Below, piece by piece: positions 23,082 through 30,663 of a stretch of 33,523 nucleotides of DNA. The translations under genes and the position numbers were made by a program. The notes beneath the pieces are model-generated. The model was not told the origin of the DNA. It saw only the letters and a program-made list of their open reading frames with translations, and ran no database searches. The stretch comes from Methanimicrococcus sp. OttesenSCG-928-J09. GTDB taxonomy: Archaea > Halobacteriota > Methanosarcinia > Methanosarcinales > Methanosarcinaceae. The stretch's first letter is position 1, and every line of letters begins with the position of its first letter. The stretch covers positions 1-33,523 of the forward strand of contig JAJDHP010000009.1 in NCBI GenBank assembly GCA_030266245.1, in the 5' to 3' direction.

Positions 23082-24022
23082 AATTTTCCCTCCCTGACTT
23101 GGTCTTCCATTCCGAGAACTTTACAAAGAATCGCCATTCGAACCGGAACGCCGTAGAACGCTTGTTTAAAGTAGGCGGCGTGTGAAGTTTCGTCGACATC
23201 AAAAGAGATTTCATTCACACGCGGCAGCGGATGCATGATTTTCATTTCCGGCTTGGCGGTTTGAATGAGTTCTTTGGTAATCCGCATGCTGTTTGAAACG
23301 CGGTTGAATTCTGCCGGATCGGGGAACCGTTCTTTTTGAATCCGTGTCATGTAAAGGACATCAATATCTTCAATCACATCTTCCATGTTGGTTGTGATGT
23401 TGACTTCGATGTCGCGCTTCAGCAAGTCGTCCACGATTCTGTCGGGCAGATGCAGTTCGGGCGGCGAGACCAGATTAATTTTTGAATGATAACGAGAAAG
23501 AGCGTAACAAAGAGAATGAATTGTGCGGCCGTATTTTAAATCGCCGGCCAGAGCGATGTTTAAATGGTCAAGGCGGCTTTCGCGCTTGATGGTATAAAGA
23601 TCGAGAAGAGTTTGTGTCGGGTGATGCCCCGCGCCGTCGCCACCGTTAATAATCGGCGCAGATGTATATTCAGAAGCCATAAGTGCCGCGCCTTCACGCG
23701 GATGTCTTAAAACAACGGCATCGGCATACTGCGATACGACGCGAATTGTGTCAGATAATGATTCGCCTTTAGCGATTGAACTTGCCTCCACCGCGCCCAT
23801 ATTGATAATTTGACCGCCGAGGCGGATCATCGCGGTTTCAAAAGACATGCGCGTTCGGGTACTGGGTTCAAAAAAGAGAAGTGCCAACACTTTGCCGTCC
23901 AGCAGTTTGGATTTAACTTCGCCTTTGGCAATCGGCTCCAACAGTTCGGCCAGTTCCAATATTTCGTCAAACATTTCCTTTGTATATTCTCTTGTCGAGA
24001 TGATATGATGCATCGGCCGCAT
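23078..24022 (-). CDS. pyrB: Aspartate carbamoyltransferase catalytic chain
   Basis: Catalyses the committed step of pyrimidine synthesis, carbamoyl phosphate plus L-aspartate to N-carbamoyl-aspartate. The protein is 314 residues from the chosen ATG, normal for the family. The carbamoyl-phosphate loop FFEPSTRTR has S54-T55-R56-T57, and HPLPR lies at 264-268. The GGDGAGHHPTQTLLD segment is also present. AAAGGAG with a 6-nt spacer fixes the start at MRPMHH. A longer frame to 24136 is upstream non-coding sequence. It forms an operon with pyrI through a 4-nt overlap. The HPS-RraA gene is divergent, 218 bp away. Confidence 0.97.
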   Translation of the reverse strand: MRPMHHIISTREYTKEMFDEILELAELLEPIAKGEVKSKLLDGKVLALLFFEPSTRTRMSFETAMIRLGGQIINMGAVEASSIAKGESLSDTIRVVSQYADAVVLRHPREGAALMASEYTSAPIINGGDGAGHHPTQTLLDLYTIKRESRLDHLNIALAGDLKYGRTIHSLCYALSRYHSKINLVSPPELHLPDRIVDDLLKRDIEVNITTNMEDVIEDIDVLYMTRIQKERFPDPAEFNRVSNSMRITKELIQTAKPEMKIMHPLPRVNEISFDVDETSHAAYFKQAFYGVPVRMAILCKVLGMEDQVREGKL

Positions 24023-24028
24023 AGTGAC

Positions 24029-24035
24029 TCCTTTT
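24029..24035 (-). promoter_or_regulatory. Ribosome-binding site setting the pyrB start
   Basis: AAAGGAG on the minus strand, 6 nt before the ATG at 24020-24022, rules against the longer frame beginning at 24136. Confidence 0.8.
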
Positions 24036-24099
24036 GTTTGTTCAAATGGTGGTTGAAACAACGAACTCGGATATAACTTTAATGTTAGAACGGGAGAAT

Positions 24100-24109
24100 A
24101 AAATATAAA
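24100..24109 (-). promoter_or_regulatory. Possible TATA box of pyrBI
   Basis: TTTATATTTT on the minus strand, about 80 bp before the pyrB ATG, placing initiation about 55 nt before the start codon. Confidence 0.4.
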
Positions 24110-24150
24110 TGTACTGGGATTTTGAGAAAACTTCAAAAAACGGGAATGAT

Positions 24151-24158
24151 TTTATAAA
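24151..24158 (+). promoter_or_regulatory. Possible TATA box of the HPS-RraA gene
   Basis: TTTATAAA on the plus strand, about 85 bp before the preferred ATG at 24241. It lies back to back with the pyrB candidate in the 218-bp divergent region. Confidence 0.4.
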
Positions 24159-24240
24159 GAGGAATTGAAATAAAACGAATAGACAATAGAATCAATTCCG
24201 AAAAATCGGGATTAAAAAACAATTCATGAAGGAAAACAAA

Positions 24241-25563
24241 ATGGTCAATATTCAAGTTGCTTTAGATGTTGTTGAACCTGACCGCGCTGTTGAAATCGCT
24301 CATGAGGCGATTGCCGGCGGCGCTGATTGGATAGAAGCCGGAACGCCGCTGATTAAGAGCGCGGGGATGGATATTATCCGCAGACTTCGTGAAGCGTTTC
24401 CTGACAGAATTATTCTCGCCGATATGAAAACCATGGATGTCGGCGCAACGGAAGTTGAAATGGCCGCTAAATCGGGCGCAAATGTTGTTACGATTTTGGC
24501 AGCGGCAGATGATGCTGTTATCGAACAATCCTTGTTGTCAGCCAAAAAATACGGCGTCAGAATCATGGTCGATTTTATTTCGGCACAAGATCCGATTGAA
24601 CGCGCCAAGGAAATTGAATCGCTAGGCGTTGATTTAATTAATGTTCATGTCGGCATCGACGCGCAGATGACCGGCGAATCTCCGATTGAAAAGCTGCGCA
24701 GACTGGCAGCGGAAACAGATATGGAAATTGCTGTTGCAGGCGGACTGACACCGGAAACGGCACAGGAAGCTGCAGCGGCGGGTGCTGATATTGTTATTGT
24801 CGGTTCATATATTATTAATTCCGATAATGTCAGGCAGTCGGCAGCTGATATTCGTAAAGCGGTTGATTTTCCTTATCCGGAAAATGCAACGGCGGACGGA
24901 ACGGCAGTAATGTCACAGGCGGCAGCAGCTAAAAAATCAAAAGAAGCTGAGATGATTGAGATTTTCAAAAGAGTTTCGACATCCAACATTTCAGACGCAA
25001 TGCACCGAAAAGGCGCAATGAAAGGCATTTCTTCAAAGATTCCGGGCAAGAAAATTGTCGGAAAAGCTGTGACGGTCCGTTCTTTCGGCGGCGACTGGGC
25101 AAAACCGGTTGAAGCGATTGACATCAGCGGTCCGGGAGACATTATTGTGATTTACAATGGCGGCGACCGCGACATTTCAATGTGGGGCGGTTTGGCAACG
25201 CTGACAGCCGTGAACCGGAAATTAGAAGGTGTTGTGATTGACGGCGCTGTTCGCGATTTCGATGAAGTTCAAAATATGGATTTCCCAGTTTTCGCGGCGA
25301 ATATTGTTCCGAATGCGGGTGACCCGAAAGGACTTGGAGAAATCAATGTTGAAATCGTCTGCGGCAATCAAACTGTGAATCCCGGTGATATTATAATCGG
25401 TGACGACAGCGGTGTTGTTGTGGTTCCGAAAGAACGGGCTTATGAAATCGCGCGCCGTTCTGAAGAAGTTTGGAAGCGTGAGAAGAGATTGTTTGAGGAA
25501 ATCAAAAACGGTAAAACATTGGCGAGCGCCCTTGAACTTTTGAAATGGGAAAACAAAAAATAA
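24241..25563 (+). CDS. 3-hexulose-6-phosphate synthase fused to RraA-like domain
   Basis: A 440-residue two-domain protein. Residues 1 to about 215 are an OMP-decarboxylase-fold hexulose-phosphate synthase, with [12 protein letters not shown] and the catalytic D61-x-K63-x-x-D66. In archaea lacking a full pentose phosphate pathway it runs in reverse, releasing formaldehyde and giving ribulose 5-phosphate for nucleotide synthesis. Residues from about 235 form an RraA-like domain, with [21 protein letters not shown] and DGAVRD (334-339). This fold also contains aldolases, so its activity is open. A poly-Ala, Ser and Lys linker joins the domains. The start at 24241 is preferred because AAGGA (24229-24233) lies 7 nt upstream, but an ATG at 24226 is possible. 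It is divergent from pyrBI, another nucleotide-precursor operon. Confidence 0.92.
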   Translation: MVNIQVALDVVEPDRAVEIAHEAIAGGADWIEAGTPLIKSAGMDIIRRLREAFPDRIILADMKTMDVGATEVEMAAKSGANVVTILAAADDAVIEQSLLSAKKYGVRIMVDFISAQDPIERAKEIESLGVDLINVHVGIDAQMTGESPIEKLRRLAAETDMEIAVAGGLTPETAQEAAAAGADIVIVGSYIINSDNVRQSAADIRKAVDFPYPENATADGTAVMSQAAAAKKSKEAEMIEIFKRVSTSNISDAMHRKGAMKGISSKIPGKKIVGKAVTVRSFGGDWAKPVEAIDISGPGDIIVIYNGGDRDISMWGGLATLTAVNRKLEGVVIDGAVRDFDEVQNMDFPVFAANIVPNAGDPKGLGEINVEIVCGNQTVNPGDIIIGDDSGVVVVPKERAYEIARRSEEVWKREKRLFEEIKNGKTLASALELLKWENKK

Positions 25564-25584
25564 CAGATTTTTTTCTGTTTTTAT
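25562..25584 (+). terminator. Terminator-like hairpin after HPS-RraA
   Basis: AACAG (25562-25566) and CTGTT (25575-25579) enclose a T-rich loop and are followed by more T residues, at the stop codon. Confidence 0.45.
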
Positions 25585-25865
25585 CGTTACCTGTTTTAAT
25601 CTGTTTATATTCGTTCGTCTAAACTTATTTATTTGTGAATATCTTTGAAAATTTATTTTTATTTGATTTAAGTTACATCTAATTTAGTTTAAATTACATC
25701 TAATTTGGTTTAACTACATTTAATTTAGTTTAATTTACATCTAATTTAGTTTAATTACATCTAATTTGGTTTAATTACGTTTAATTTGGTTTACATTTAA
25801 ATTTACATTAAATTTATTAAATTGGTTTAATTTACATTTAGTTTTATCATGGAAAGGTCAAAATT
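25564..25865 (+). repeat. AT-rich direct-repeat leader before the aminotransferase gene
   Basis: Between about 25672 and 25795 variants of TTTAATTACATCTAATTTGG recur six to seven times with a spacing near 20 bp, then decay into TTTACATTTAA-type pieces up to about 25850. The whole 302-bp gap is non-coding and must contain the promoter and leader of the downstream gene. AAAGGT (25854-25859) serves as ribosome-binding site. Confidence 0.7.
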
Positions 25866-27032
25866 ATGAAAAGATCAAAAATGCCCGATGTACCGCTTTT
25901 AATGACTCCCGGACCGACTCAGGTTCGTGAAAATGTCAGAATCACACGCGCTCTTGAAATGACGAACCCGGATTTGGATCCGAAATTCTTCAAATTCTAT
26001 CGGAAAACGTGTTACAGGCTGGCTTCTTTTTTGAAAACCAATTCACAAGTGCTGATTTTGGGCGGCGAAGGAATGGTGGCACTGGATGCTGCGTGTGCTT
26101 CTCTTGCAGAACCGGGCGACCGCGTTTTAATCATTGATAATGGTATTTTCGGCGAAGGTTTTGCTGATATGGTCAGAGTTTACGGTGCCGAGCCTGTTGT
26201 TTTTTCGGGCGACCGGACACGCGGTATTTCTTCAAATGATTTGCATGATTTTCTGGAAAAGGATTCGGATTTCAAATTCGCGACAATCGTTCACTGCGAC
26301 ACGCCATCCGGTGTTTTAAATGATATACGCGAGATTTGTCCGATGCTTAAAGGGTATGGAATCGTGACGGTTGTTGATGCCGTTTCTTCGATGGTCGGCG
26401 AAAAGATCCGCGCGGATGATTGGGGAATCGATATTTGTATCGGCGCTTCTCAGAAAGGATTTTCCGCGCCGTCCGGTCTCGCCTTTTTGAGTGTCAGTCC
26501 GGATGCTTGGACGCTGATTGAAAACAGAAAGACGCCGATTCCGTCTTTTTACTGCAATCTGCTGCTCTGGAAAAACTATTATGAAGACTTTTGGTTCCCA
26601 TATACGCCTCCCGCCAGCGACATTTTCGGATTCAGTGTAGCGCTGGATAATGTTTTCAAAGAGAAAGATATTTTCAACAGACACAAAAAGATTGCCAAGG
26701 CTGTCAGAAAAGCTGTTTTAAGGTCAGGTTTGTCTCTCAATTTGAAATCGGATTACTGCAGCACAGTGACTGTCGTTAATATGCCTGATGGAATCGATGG
26801 CGAGGATTTGATTCAGAAAATCAAAAATGATTACGGCATTTTAATCGGCGGCAACTTCGGGTATTTAATGGGAAAAACGATTCGTATCGGTCACATGGGC
26901 GAAAACGCCCGGCTGGAATATGTATCGGAAACCTTAAAAGCCCTTCAAAAAACGCTCGAAAAAGAAGGCGTTGTTTTGAATGCCGATATGGAAACCGTCT
27001 TTTTGGAAGAAATGATGAAGAAAAAAGAGTAA
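25866..27032 (+). CDS. Class V aminotransferase (alanine-glyoxylate / broad aspartate aminotransferase family)
   Basis: A PLP-dependent transaminase of 388 residues. The PLP lysine is K197 in GASQKGFSAPSG, D171 in DAVSSMVG is the pyridine-nitrogen aspartate, and the family start LLMTPGPTQVRENV is intact. LGGEGMVALDA (65-75) contacts the cofactor phosphate. Related methanogen proteins of this group were described as broad-specificity aspartate aminotransferases that can serve phosphoserine formation. Which substrate applies here cannot be read from sequence. The ATG at 25866 has AAAGGT 6 nt upstream. It stands alone, preceded by AT-rich repeats and followed by a hairpin over the stop codon. 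Confidence 0.92.
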   Translation: MKRSKMPDVPLLMTPGPTQVRENVRITRALEMTNPDLDPKFFKFYRKTCYRLASFLKTNSQVLILGGEGMVALDAACASLAEPGDRVLIIDNGIFGEGFADMVRVYGAEPVVFSGDRTRGISSNDLHDFLEKDSDFKFATIVHCDTPSGVLNDIREICPMLKGYGIVTVVDAVSSMVGEKIRADDWGIDICIGASQKGFSAPSGLAFLSVSPDAWTLIENRKTPIPSFYCNLLLWKNYYEDFWFPYTPPASDIFGFSVALDNVFKEKDIFNRHKKIAKAVRKAVLRSGLSLNLKSDYCSTVTVVNMPDGIDGEDLIQKIKNDYGILIGGNFGYLMGKTIRIGHMGENARLEYVSETLKALQKTLEKEGVVLNADMETVFLEEMMKKKE

Positions 27033-27056
27033 AGAGCAGACAGAACTCTTTTATTA
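27023..27056 (+). terminator. Terminator-like hairpin over the aminotransferase stop codon
   Basis: AAAAGAGT (27023-27030) and ACTCTTTT (27045-27052) form an 8-bp stem with a 14-nt loop, ending in T residues. The left arm includes part of the stop codon. Confidence 0.6.
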
Positions 27057-27280
27057 TTCATTTTTTCTTTTTCTCATTTTCTCTTTTCAATTTCTCTTTT
27101 CATTTTCTCTTTTCATTTGTCTCATTTCCTTTTTCTTTTTTTCATTTTTTCTATTTAATTTCCGTTTTCTCACGTTTCTTTTCTCCTTTCTCGATTCTAT
27201 GAAAAACAGGATTCGGTGTTGGAGAAATCAATAAAATTGCGGCAGTTATAATGGCGGGGGCAGCAGGCGTAAGCAGTAGC

Positions 27281-27698
27281 GGCAACAGCAGATAGCAAGC
27301 TGTAACGGCAACAGCAGATAGCAAGCTGTAACGGCAACAGCAGATAGCAAGCTGTAACGGCAACAGCAGATAGCAAGCTGTAACGGCAACAGCAGATAGC
27401 AAGCTGTAATGGCAACAGCAGATAGCAAGCTGTAACGGCAACAGCAGATAGCAAGCAGTAGCGGCAACAGCAGATAGCAAGCTGTAACGGCAACAGCAGA
27501 TAGCAAGCTGTAACGGCAACAGCAGATAGCAAGCTGTAACGGCAACAGCAGATAGCAAGCTGTAACGGCAACAGCAGATAGCAAGCTGTAATAGCAACGG
27601 CAGGTGGCAAGCTGTAACAGCAACGGCAGGCAGTAAGTTGTAACAGCAACGGTAGAGGTAGCAGTCTGTAACGGCAACGGCAGGTAGCAAATTGTAAC
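27281..27698 (+). repeat. 26-bp tandem array, 12 regular units plus 4 degenerate
   Basis: Twelve 26-bp units run from 27281 to 27592, each with GGCAACAGCAGATAGCAAGC. They are identical except for AAT instead of AAC ends (27385-27410 and 27567-27592) and one variant with GCAGTAGC (27437-27462). Four decaying units follow to 27698, one of them 28 bp long. The period is not a multiple of three, so the open reverse frames read the same peptide in rotating frames and are not genes. The array leads into a GGTAAGGTAGCTGTGG segment shared with 15654-16010. Confidence 0.95.
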
Positions 27699-27727
27699 GG
27701 TTGCGGTAAGGTAGCTGTGGTAATTAG

Positions 27728-27760
27728 TTTTGCATGGGCAGGTGCATATAGTAAAAAAAA
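27728..27760 (+). repeat. GCATGGGCAGG-type flanking motif
   Basis: TTTTGCATGGGCAGGTGCAT followed by ATAGTAAAAAA lies 30 bp after the 26-bp array. The first 25 or so bases match 249-273, which follows the 24-bp array, and reverse variants occur at 15654-15675 and 15854-15876. Confidence 0.8.
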
Positions 27761-27827
27761 GAATAAAGAAACAAAAAGAGTAGAGCATAAGTCCAAAAAC
27801 AGAACTGCAATTCCATTGAATAATATA

Positions 27828-28023
27828 GTCCGAATCCGCAACCTCAATTTCACTCGCTGCGCTCGTGAAATCTCGTTTTGCGGTCGTATTTGGACTTTTC
27901 GTTTCATTTTAAAAACAAACATCGTTTTCTTTGAAATCACTCAAAAACGAACTCCCTTTTAAACAAAAATAATGAATGAAAGAGGGAGTTCGGTTTTTAT
28001 CAAATCAATAAAAACCGATGTTT
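27828..28023 (-). repeat. Twin stem-loop element, copy d
   Basis: Reverse-oriented copy. The hairpin is at 27828-27893 (GTCCGAATCCGC to GCGGTCGTATTTGG, core CGCTGCGC), nearly identical to the reverse complement of 15485-15550. After 23 bp the nested palindrome occupies 27917-28023, with outer arms AAACATCG and CGATGTTT and inner arms CGAACTCCC and GGGAGTTCG. TAATATAGTC and CATTGAATAATA beside the hairpin also match copy c in reverse. Confidence 0.9.
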
Positions 28024-28182
28024 CATTTTTTTGAAAAATAAACCAAAATCAAAATTGAGAATATAAAATGTAAAAAAATGCTAAAATATCCAAAATAAAA
28101 CCAAAAAAATACATAAACGAAAAAATGAAAAACAAAAAATAAAAGAAAAAAATGATTCGGAAAAACCGAATCCGTTTGCAAA

Positions 28183-29844
28183 TTATTCAACAATCGCGCC
28201 GTGATTGGCCGATCTGACTGTTCTTCTGTATTTCTTCAAGTAACCGCCGACGGGTTTCTCGATTGTCTTGAATGTCTTTTTGCGTTCTTCCAGAATCTTT
28301 TCGTCGACCAAAAGGTTGAGCTTGCGGTTCGGAATATCAATTTCAATCATATCGCCATCTTCAACTAAACCGATCGGACCGCCTTCGGACGCCTCAGGTG
28401 AAACGTGACCGATACAGGGACCGCGCGTGCCGCCTGAGAATCTGCCGTCGGTGACGAGCGCAACGGATTCAATGAGGCCGAGACCGGCAATTGCAGCAGT
28501 GGGTGACAACATTTCACGCATTCCGGGACCGCCGCGCGGACCTTCGTAGCGGATAACAACAACATCGCCTGCCTTTACAGTGCCGCCCATAATAGCTGCC
28601 ATTGCGTCTTCTTCAGAATCGTAAACACGCGCGGGACCTGTGTGAACCATCATTTTTTCGCTGACGGCAGCTTGTTTGACAACCGAGCCGTCGGGAGCAA
28701 GACTGCCTTTTAAAACAGCGATGCCGCCTTCTTTATGAACAGGATTGTCAACGGTTTGAATCACTTTTTGATTGAATTTCGGGTTCACTAAAACACGGCG
28801 TTGGAGGTTTTCACCAACAGTTCGACCGCTGACCGTCTTCTCATTCTTGAAAACGCGGTCGCCGAGACGATCCAGAATCGAATAAATACCGCCGGCGCGG
28901 TCAAAGTCCGTCATAAACCAGGAACCGGCAGGACGAAGAGAAACTAAATGCGGCGTATTTTTGCTGAGACGATCGAAATCATCAAGCGTCAAACAAATAT
29001 CGAAAGCATTTGCAACTGCCGGCAAATGAAGCGCTGTATTGCTGCTGCCGCCGATTGCCATATCCGTCATGACAGCATTTTCAAATGAATTTTGTGTCAC
29101 AATTTGGCGGGCAGTAAGACCTTCCTTAACCATCGCGACAATTCGTTCGCCGGATTCCTTTGCCAATCGAATCTTATTCGCATCCACCGCAGGCGACGTT
29201 GCGCATCCCGGCAGAGAAAGACCAAGCGCTTCAGTCATGCACGCCATAGAGTTAGCAGTGAACATACCGGAACAGGAACCGCATCCCGGGCAGGCATTGT
29301 CTTCCAGCATTTTCAGTTTTTCTTCAGAAATGTCACCGCTTTTCACTGCACCGACACCTTCAAACATTGAAATCAAATCCAATTCACCGTCATCGGCAAA
29401 ACCGGGCTGCATCGGACCGCCTGTCACAACAATTGCCGGAATGTCCAAGTCACCTGCCGCCATCAAATGCCCGGGAACAACCTTGTCGCATGACGGAATT
29501 AAAACCATACCGTCAAATTGATGAGCTCGGACCATCACTTCAATCGTATCCTGAATCAATTCCCTGCTCGGAAGAGAATATTTCATGCCCTCATGACCCA
29601 TTGCGATACCATCACAAACACCGATTGTTTGAAACTCGAACGGAACGCCGCCGGCATTACGAATACCCGCTTTAACCGCTTCGCCGATTTTATCCAAATG
29701 TGTATGTCCCGGAACGATTTCATTTTTTGAGTTAACGACCGCGATAAACGGTTTGTCAATTTCAGAATCTGTCAGCCCCAACGCCTTGAGCAAAGAACGG
29801 TTAGCAGCTCTCTCAAGTCCTTTTTTAGCATTATCGCTTCTCAT
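28183..29844 (-). CDS. ilvD: Dihydroxy-acid dehydratase
   Basis: Iron-sulfur enzyme that dehydrates 2,3-dihydroxy-isovalerate and 2,3-dihydroxy-3-methylvalerate in valine, leucine and isoleucine synthesis. The 553 residues fit the short archaeal and bacterial type. Cluster and active-site cysteines are visible in CDGIAMGH (C77), IPSCDK (C119) and [11 protein letters not shown] (C185, C188, C191). The early motif reads VPGHTHL, as in the E. coli-type enzyme, rather than the PCNxHL form of [2Fe-2S] enzymes. The ATG at 29842-29844 is supported by AGGTGA with a 5-nt spacer; the GTG three codons upstream overlaps that site. It stands alone. Confidence 0.96.
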   Translation of the reverse strand: MRSDNAKKGLERAANRSLLKALGLTDSEIDKPFIAVVNSKNEIVPGHTHLDKIGEAVKAGIRNAGGVPFEFQTIGVCDGIAMGHEGMKYSLPSRELIQDTIEVMVRAHQFDGMVLIPSCDKVVPGHLMAAGDLDIPAIVVTGGPMQPGFADDGELDLISMFEGVGAVKSGDISEEKLKMLEDNACPGCGSCSGMFTANSMACMTEALGLSLPGCATSPAVDANKIRLAKESGERIVAMVKEGLTARQIVTQNSFENAVMTDMAIGGSSNTALHLPAVANAFDICLTLDDFDRLSKNTPHLVSLRPAGSWFMTDFDRAGGIYSILDRLGDRVFKNEKTVSGRTVGENLQRRVLVNPKFNQKVIQTVDNPVHKEGGIAVLKGSLAPDGSVVKQAAVSEKMMVHTGPARVYDSEEDAMAAIMGGTVKAGDVVVIRYEGPRGGPGMREMLSPTAAIAGLGLIESVALVTDGRFSGGTRGPCIGHVSPEASEGGPIGLVEDGDMIEIDIPNRKLNLLVDEKILEERKKTFKTIEKPVGGYLKKYRRTVRSANHGAIVE

Positions 29845-29849
29845 AATTG

Positions 29850-29855
29850 TCACCT
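29850..29855 (-). promoter_or_regulatory. Ribosome-binding site setting the ilvD start
   Basis: AGGTGA on the minus strand, 5 nt before the ATG at 29842-29844, overlapping an in-frame GTG that is therefore unlikely to be the start. Confidence 0.75.
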
Positions 29856-30296
29856 GAATGCAGAATTTATTTTCTAATTTGATTTTATTTTGATTTTAGA
29901 TTAGATGTTAGTTAAATTTCAGATTAGAGATTAGAACATTAATTAAGATTTTAGTTTTATGTTTTGTGTTTTTAGTTTGTTTTTATTTTCTTTTGTTTAG
30001 ACAAATCTACTATAATAACCTTAAAGCAGGAACTGTTTGAAAAAAATAATCCTGATTTTTCTAATAATTTAAGAAAAATTACTGAATTAATTAGTTTTAA
30101 CTTGATTAATATTTAGACTATTTTTATTTCTTTTGAAAATATTTAAAAAAGAATAAATACAATCGTTGATGATTGTGTTTTGTTCAATTATTTCATTTAA
30201 TAAATTATCAATTACCTCATCAGGGCGATATGAAAAATAATCTGCTTAAATTGAAAAACAAATTAATTCAAACTGATAAATTAAAGGAGAAAAACA
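29856..30296. other. AT-rich gap between ilvD and the frameshifted small gene
   Basis: About 440 bp of AT-rich sequence between divergently oriented genes. GATTTTAGATTAGATGTTAG and related GATTAGA pieces recur near 29892-29935 in the ilvD upstream region. A weak open frame starting with ATG at 30230 overlaps the small gene and is probably chance. No other structure is clear. Confidence 0.45.
30283..30289 (+). promoter_or_regulatory. Strong ribosome-binding site before the small broken gene
   Basis: AAAGGAG stands 7 nt before the ATG at 30297. It shows that the start of this small gene is still well formed although its frame is broken downstream. Confidence 0.75.
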
Positions 30297-30595
30297 ATGG
30301 CAACTTCATCTTATACAACAACTCTTGTGATTCGGGATCCGAGGGTTATTCAAAAATTGGAACAAATTTTAAACACACCAAAAAGCTATCCTGACGAACA
30401 ATTGCCAAAGGTTGATACAATTGAAGAAATGCGCAGATGTCGAGAATTATTCTGAACCATCTGTCTTAATCCTAAGCTTGAATGATTATTTAAAAGAAAA
30501 ACAAAGGAAATTATCTGAAAAAAAGTTCAGAATTTACAGAACAGAATCAAGTACAAACCGTTGAAATACAAAATGAAACTGTAAATGAGATGTAA
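30297..30595 (+). pseudogene. Small gene with two apparent frameshifts (about 100 residues if restored)
   Basis: A good ribosome-binding site precedes an ATG that encodes 52 residues, including TTTLVIRDPRVIQKLEQIL, and stops at 30455. A second, protein-like stretch follows one frame later (SEPSVLILSLNDYLKEKQRK, about 30451-30523). A third follows one more frame later (SSEFTEQNQVQTVEIQNE, about 30521-30595, ending in ATG TAA). The second shift coincides with a run of seven A. Read together they look like one gene of about 100 residues broken twice. Alternatively the 52-residue product is real and the rest is decay. I do not recognise the family. A small antitoxin-like or DNA-binding protein is possible from the short size only. 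Confidence 0.5.
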
Positions 30596-30597
30596 AG

Positions 30598-30655
30598 AAT
30601 GAGATGTAAAGAAATGGAAAAGAAGATTTTAGTTCTCCTTTTCAAATGTCTCATT
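30598..30655 (-). terminator. Imperfect hairpin after argG
   Basis: AATGAGA (30598-30604) and TCTCATT (30649-30655) form the base of an imperfect stem, with GAAAAG and CTTTTC pairing further in. It lies 8 bp after the argG stop codon on the minus strand and also closes the region after the broken plus-strand gene. Confidence 0.45.
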
Positions 30656-30663
30656 CAACAGAC

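Larger units (their letters stand above)
27033..28182. other. Gap between convergent aminotransferase and ilvD genes
   Basis: A 1,150-bp region with no credible gene. In order it holds a pyrimidine-rich stretch built on TTTTCATTTTCTC (27055-27190), a short GC-richer segment (27200-27280), the 26-bp array (27281-27698), the GCATGGGCAGG-type motif (27728-27760), a twin stem-loop element in reverse orientation (27828-28023), and A-rich sequence up to ilvD. Minus-strand frames of up to 247 codons here are products of the array. Confidence 0.8.

Noticed and set aside
23078-24136. Longer pyrB beginning at 24136
   Set aside because: The extra 38 residues are unlike PyrB, and a clear ribosome-binding site marks the ATG at 24022.
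27151-27940. Three overlapping minus-strand frames of 179-247 codons rich in Cys, Leu and Ala
   Set aside because: They read the 26-bp array in rotating frames and give the same peptide in each. There is no ribosome-binding site, and the strand is simply poor in stop codons.
29039-29521. 160-codon frame antisense to ilvD
   Set aside because: Shadow of a well-supported gene with all catalytic motifs on the other strand.
30230-30394. Frame from ATG at 30230 overlapping the small broken gene
   Set aside because: It lacks a strong ribosome-binding site and runs across the well-formed signal and start at 30283-30299 in another frame.
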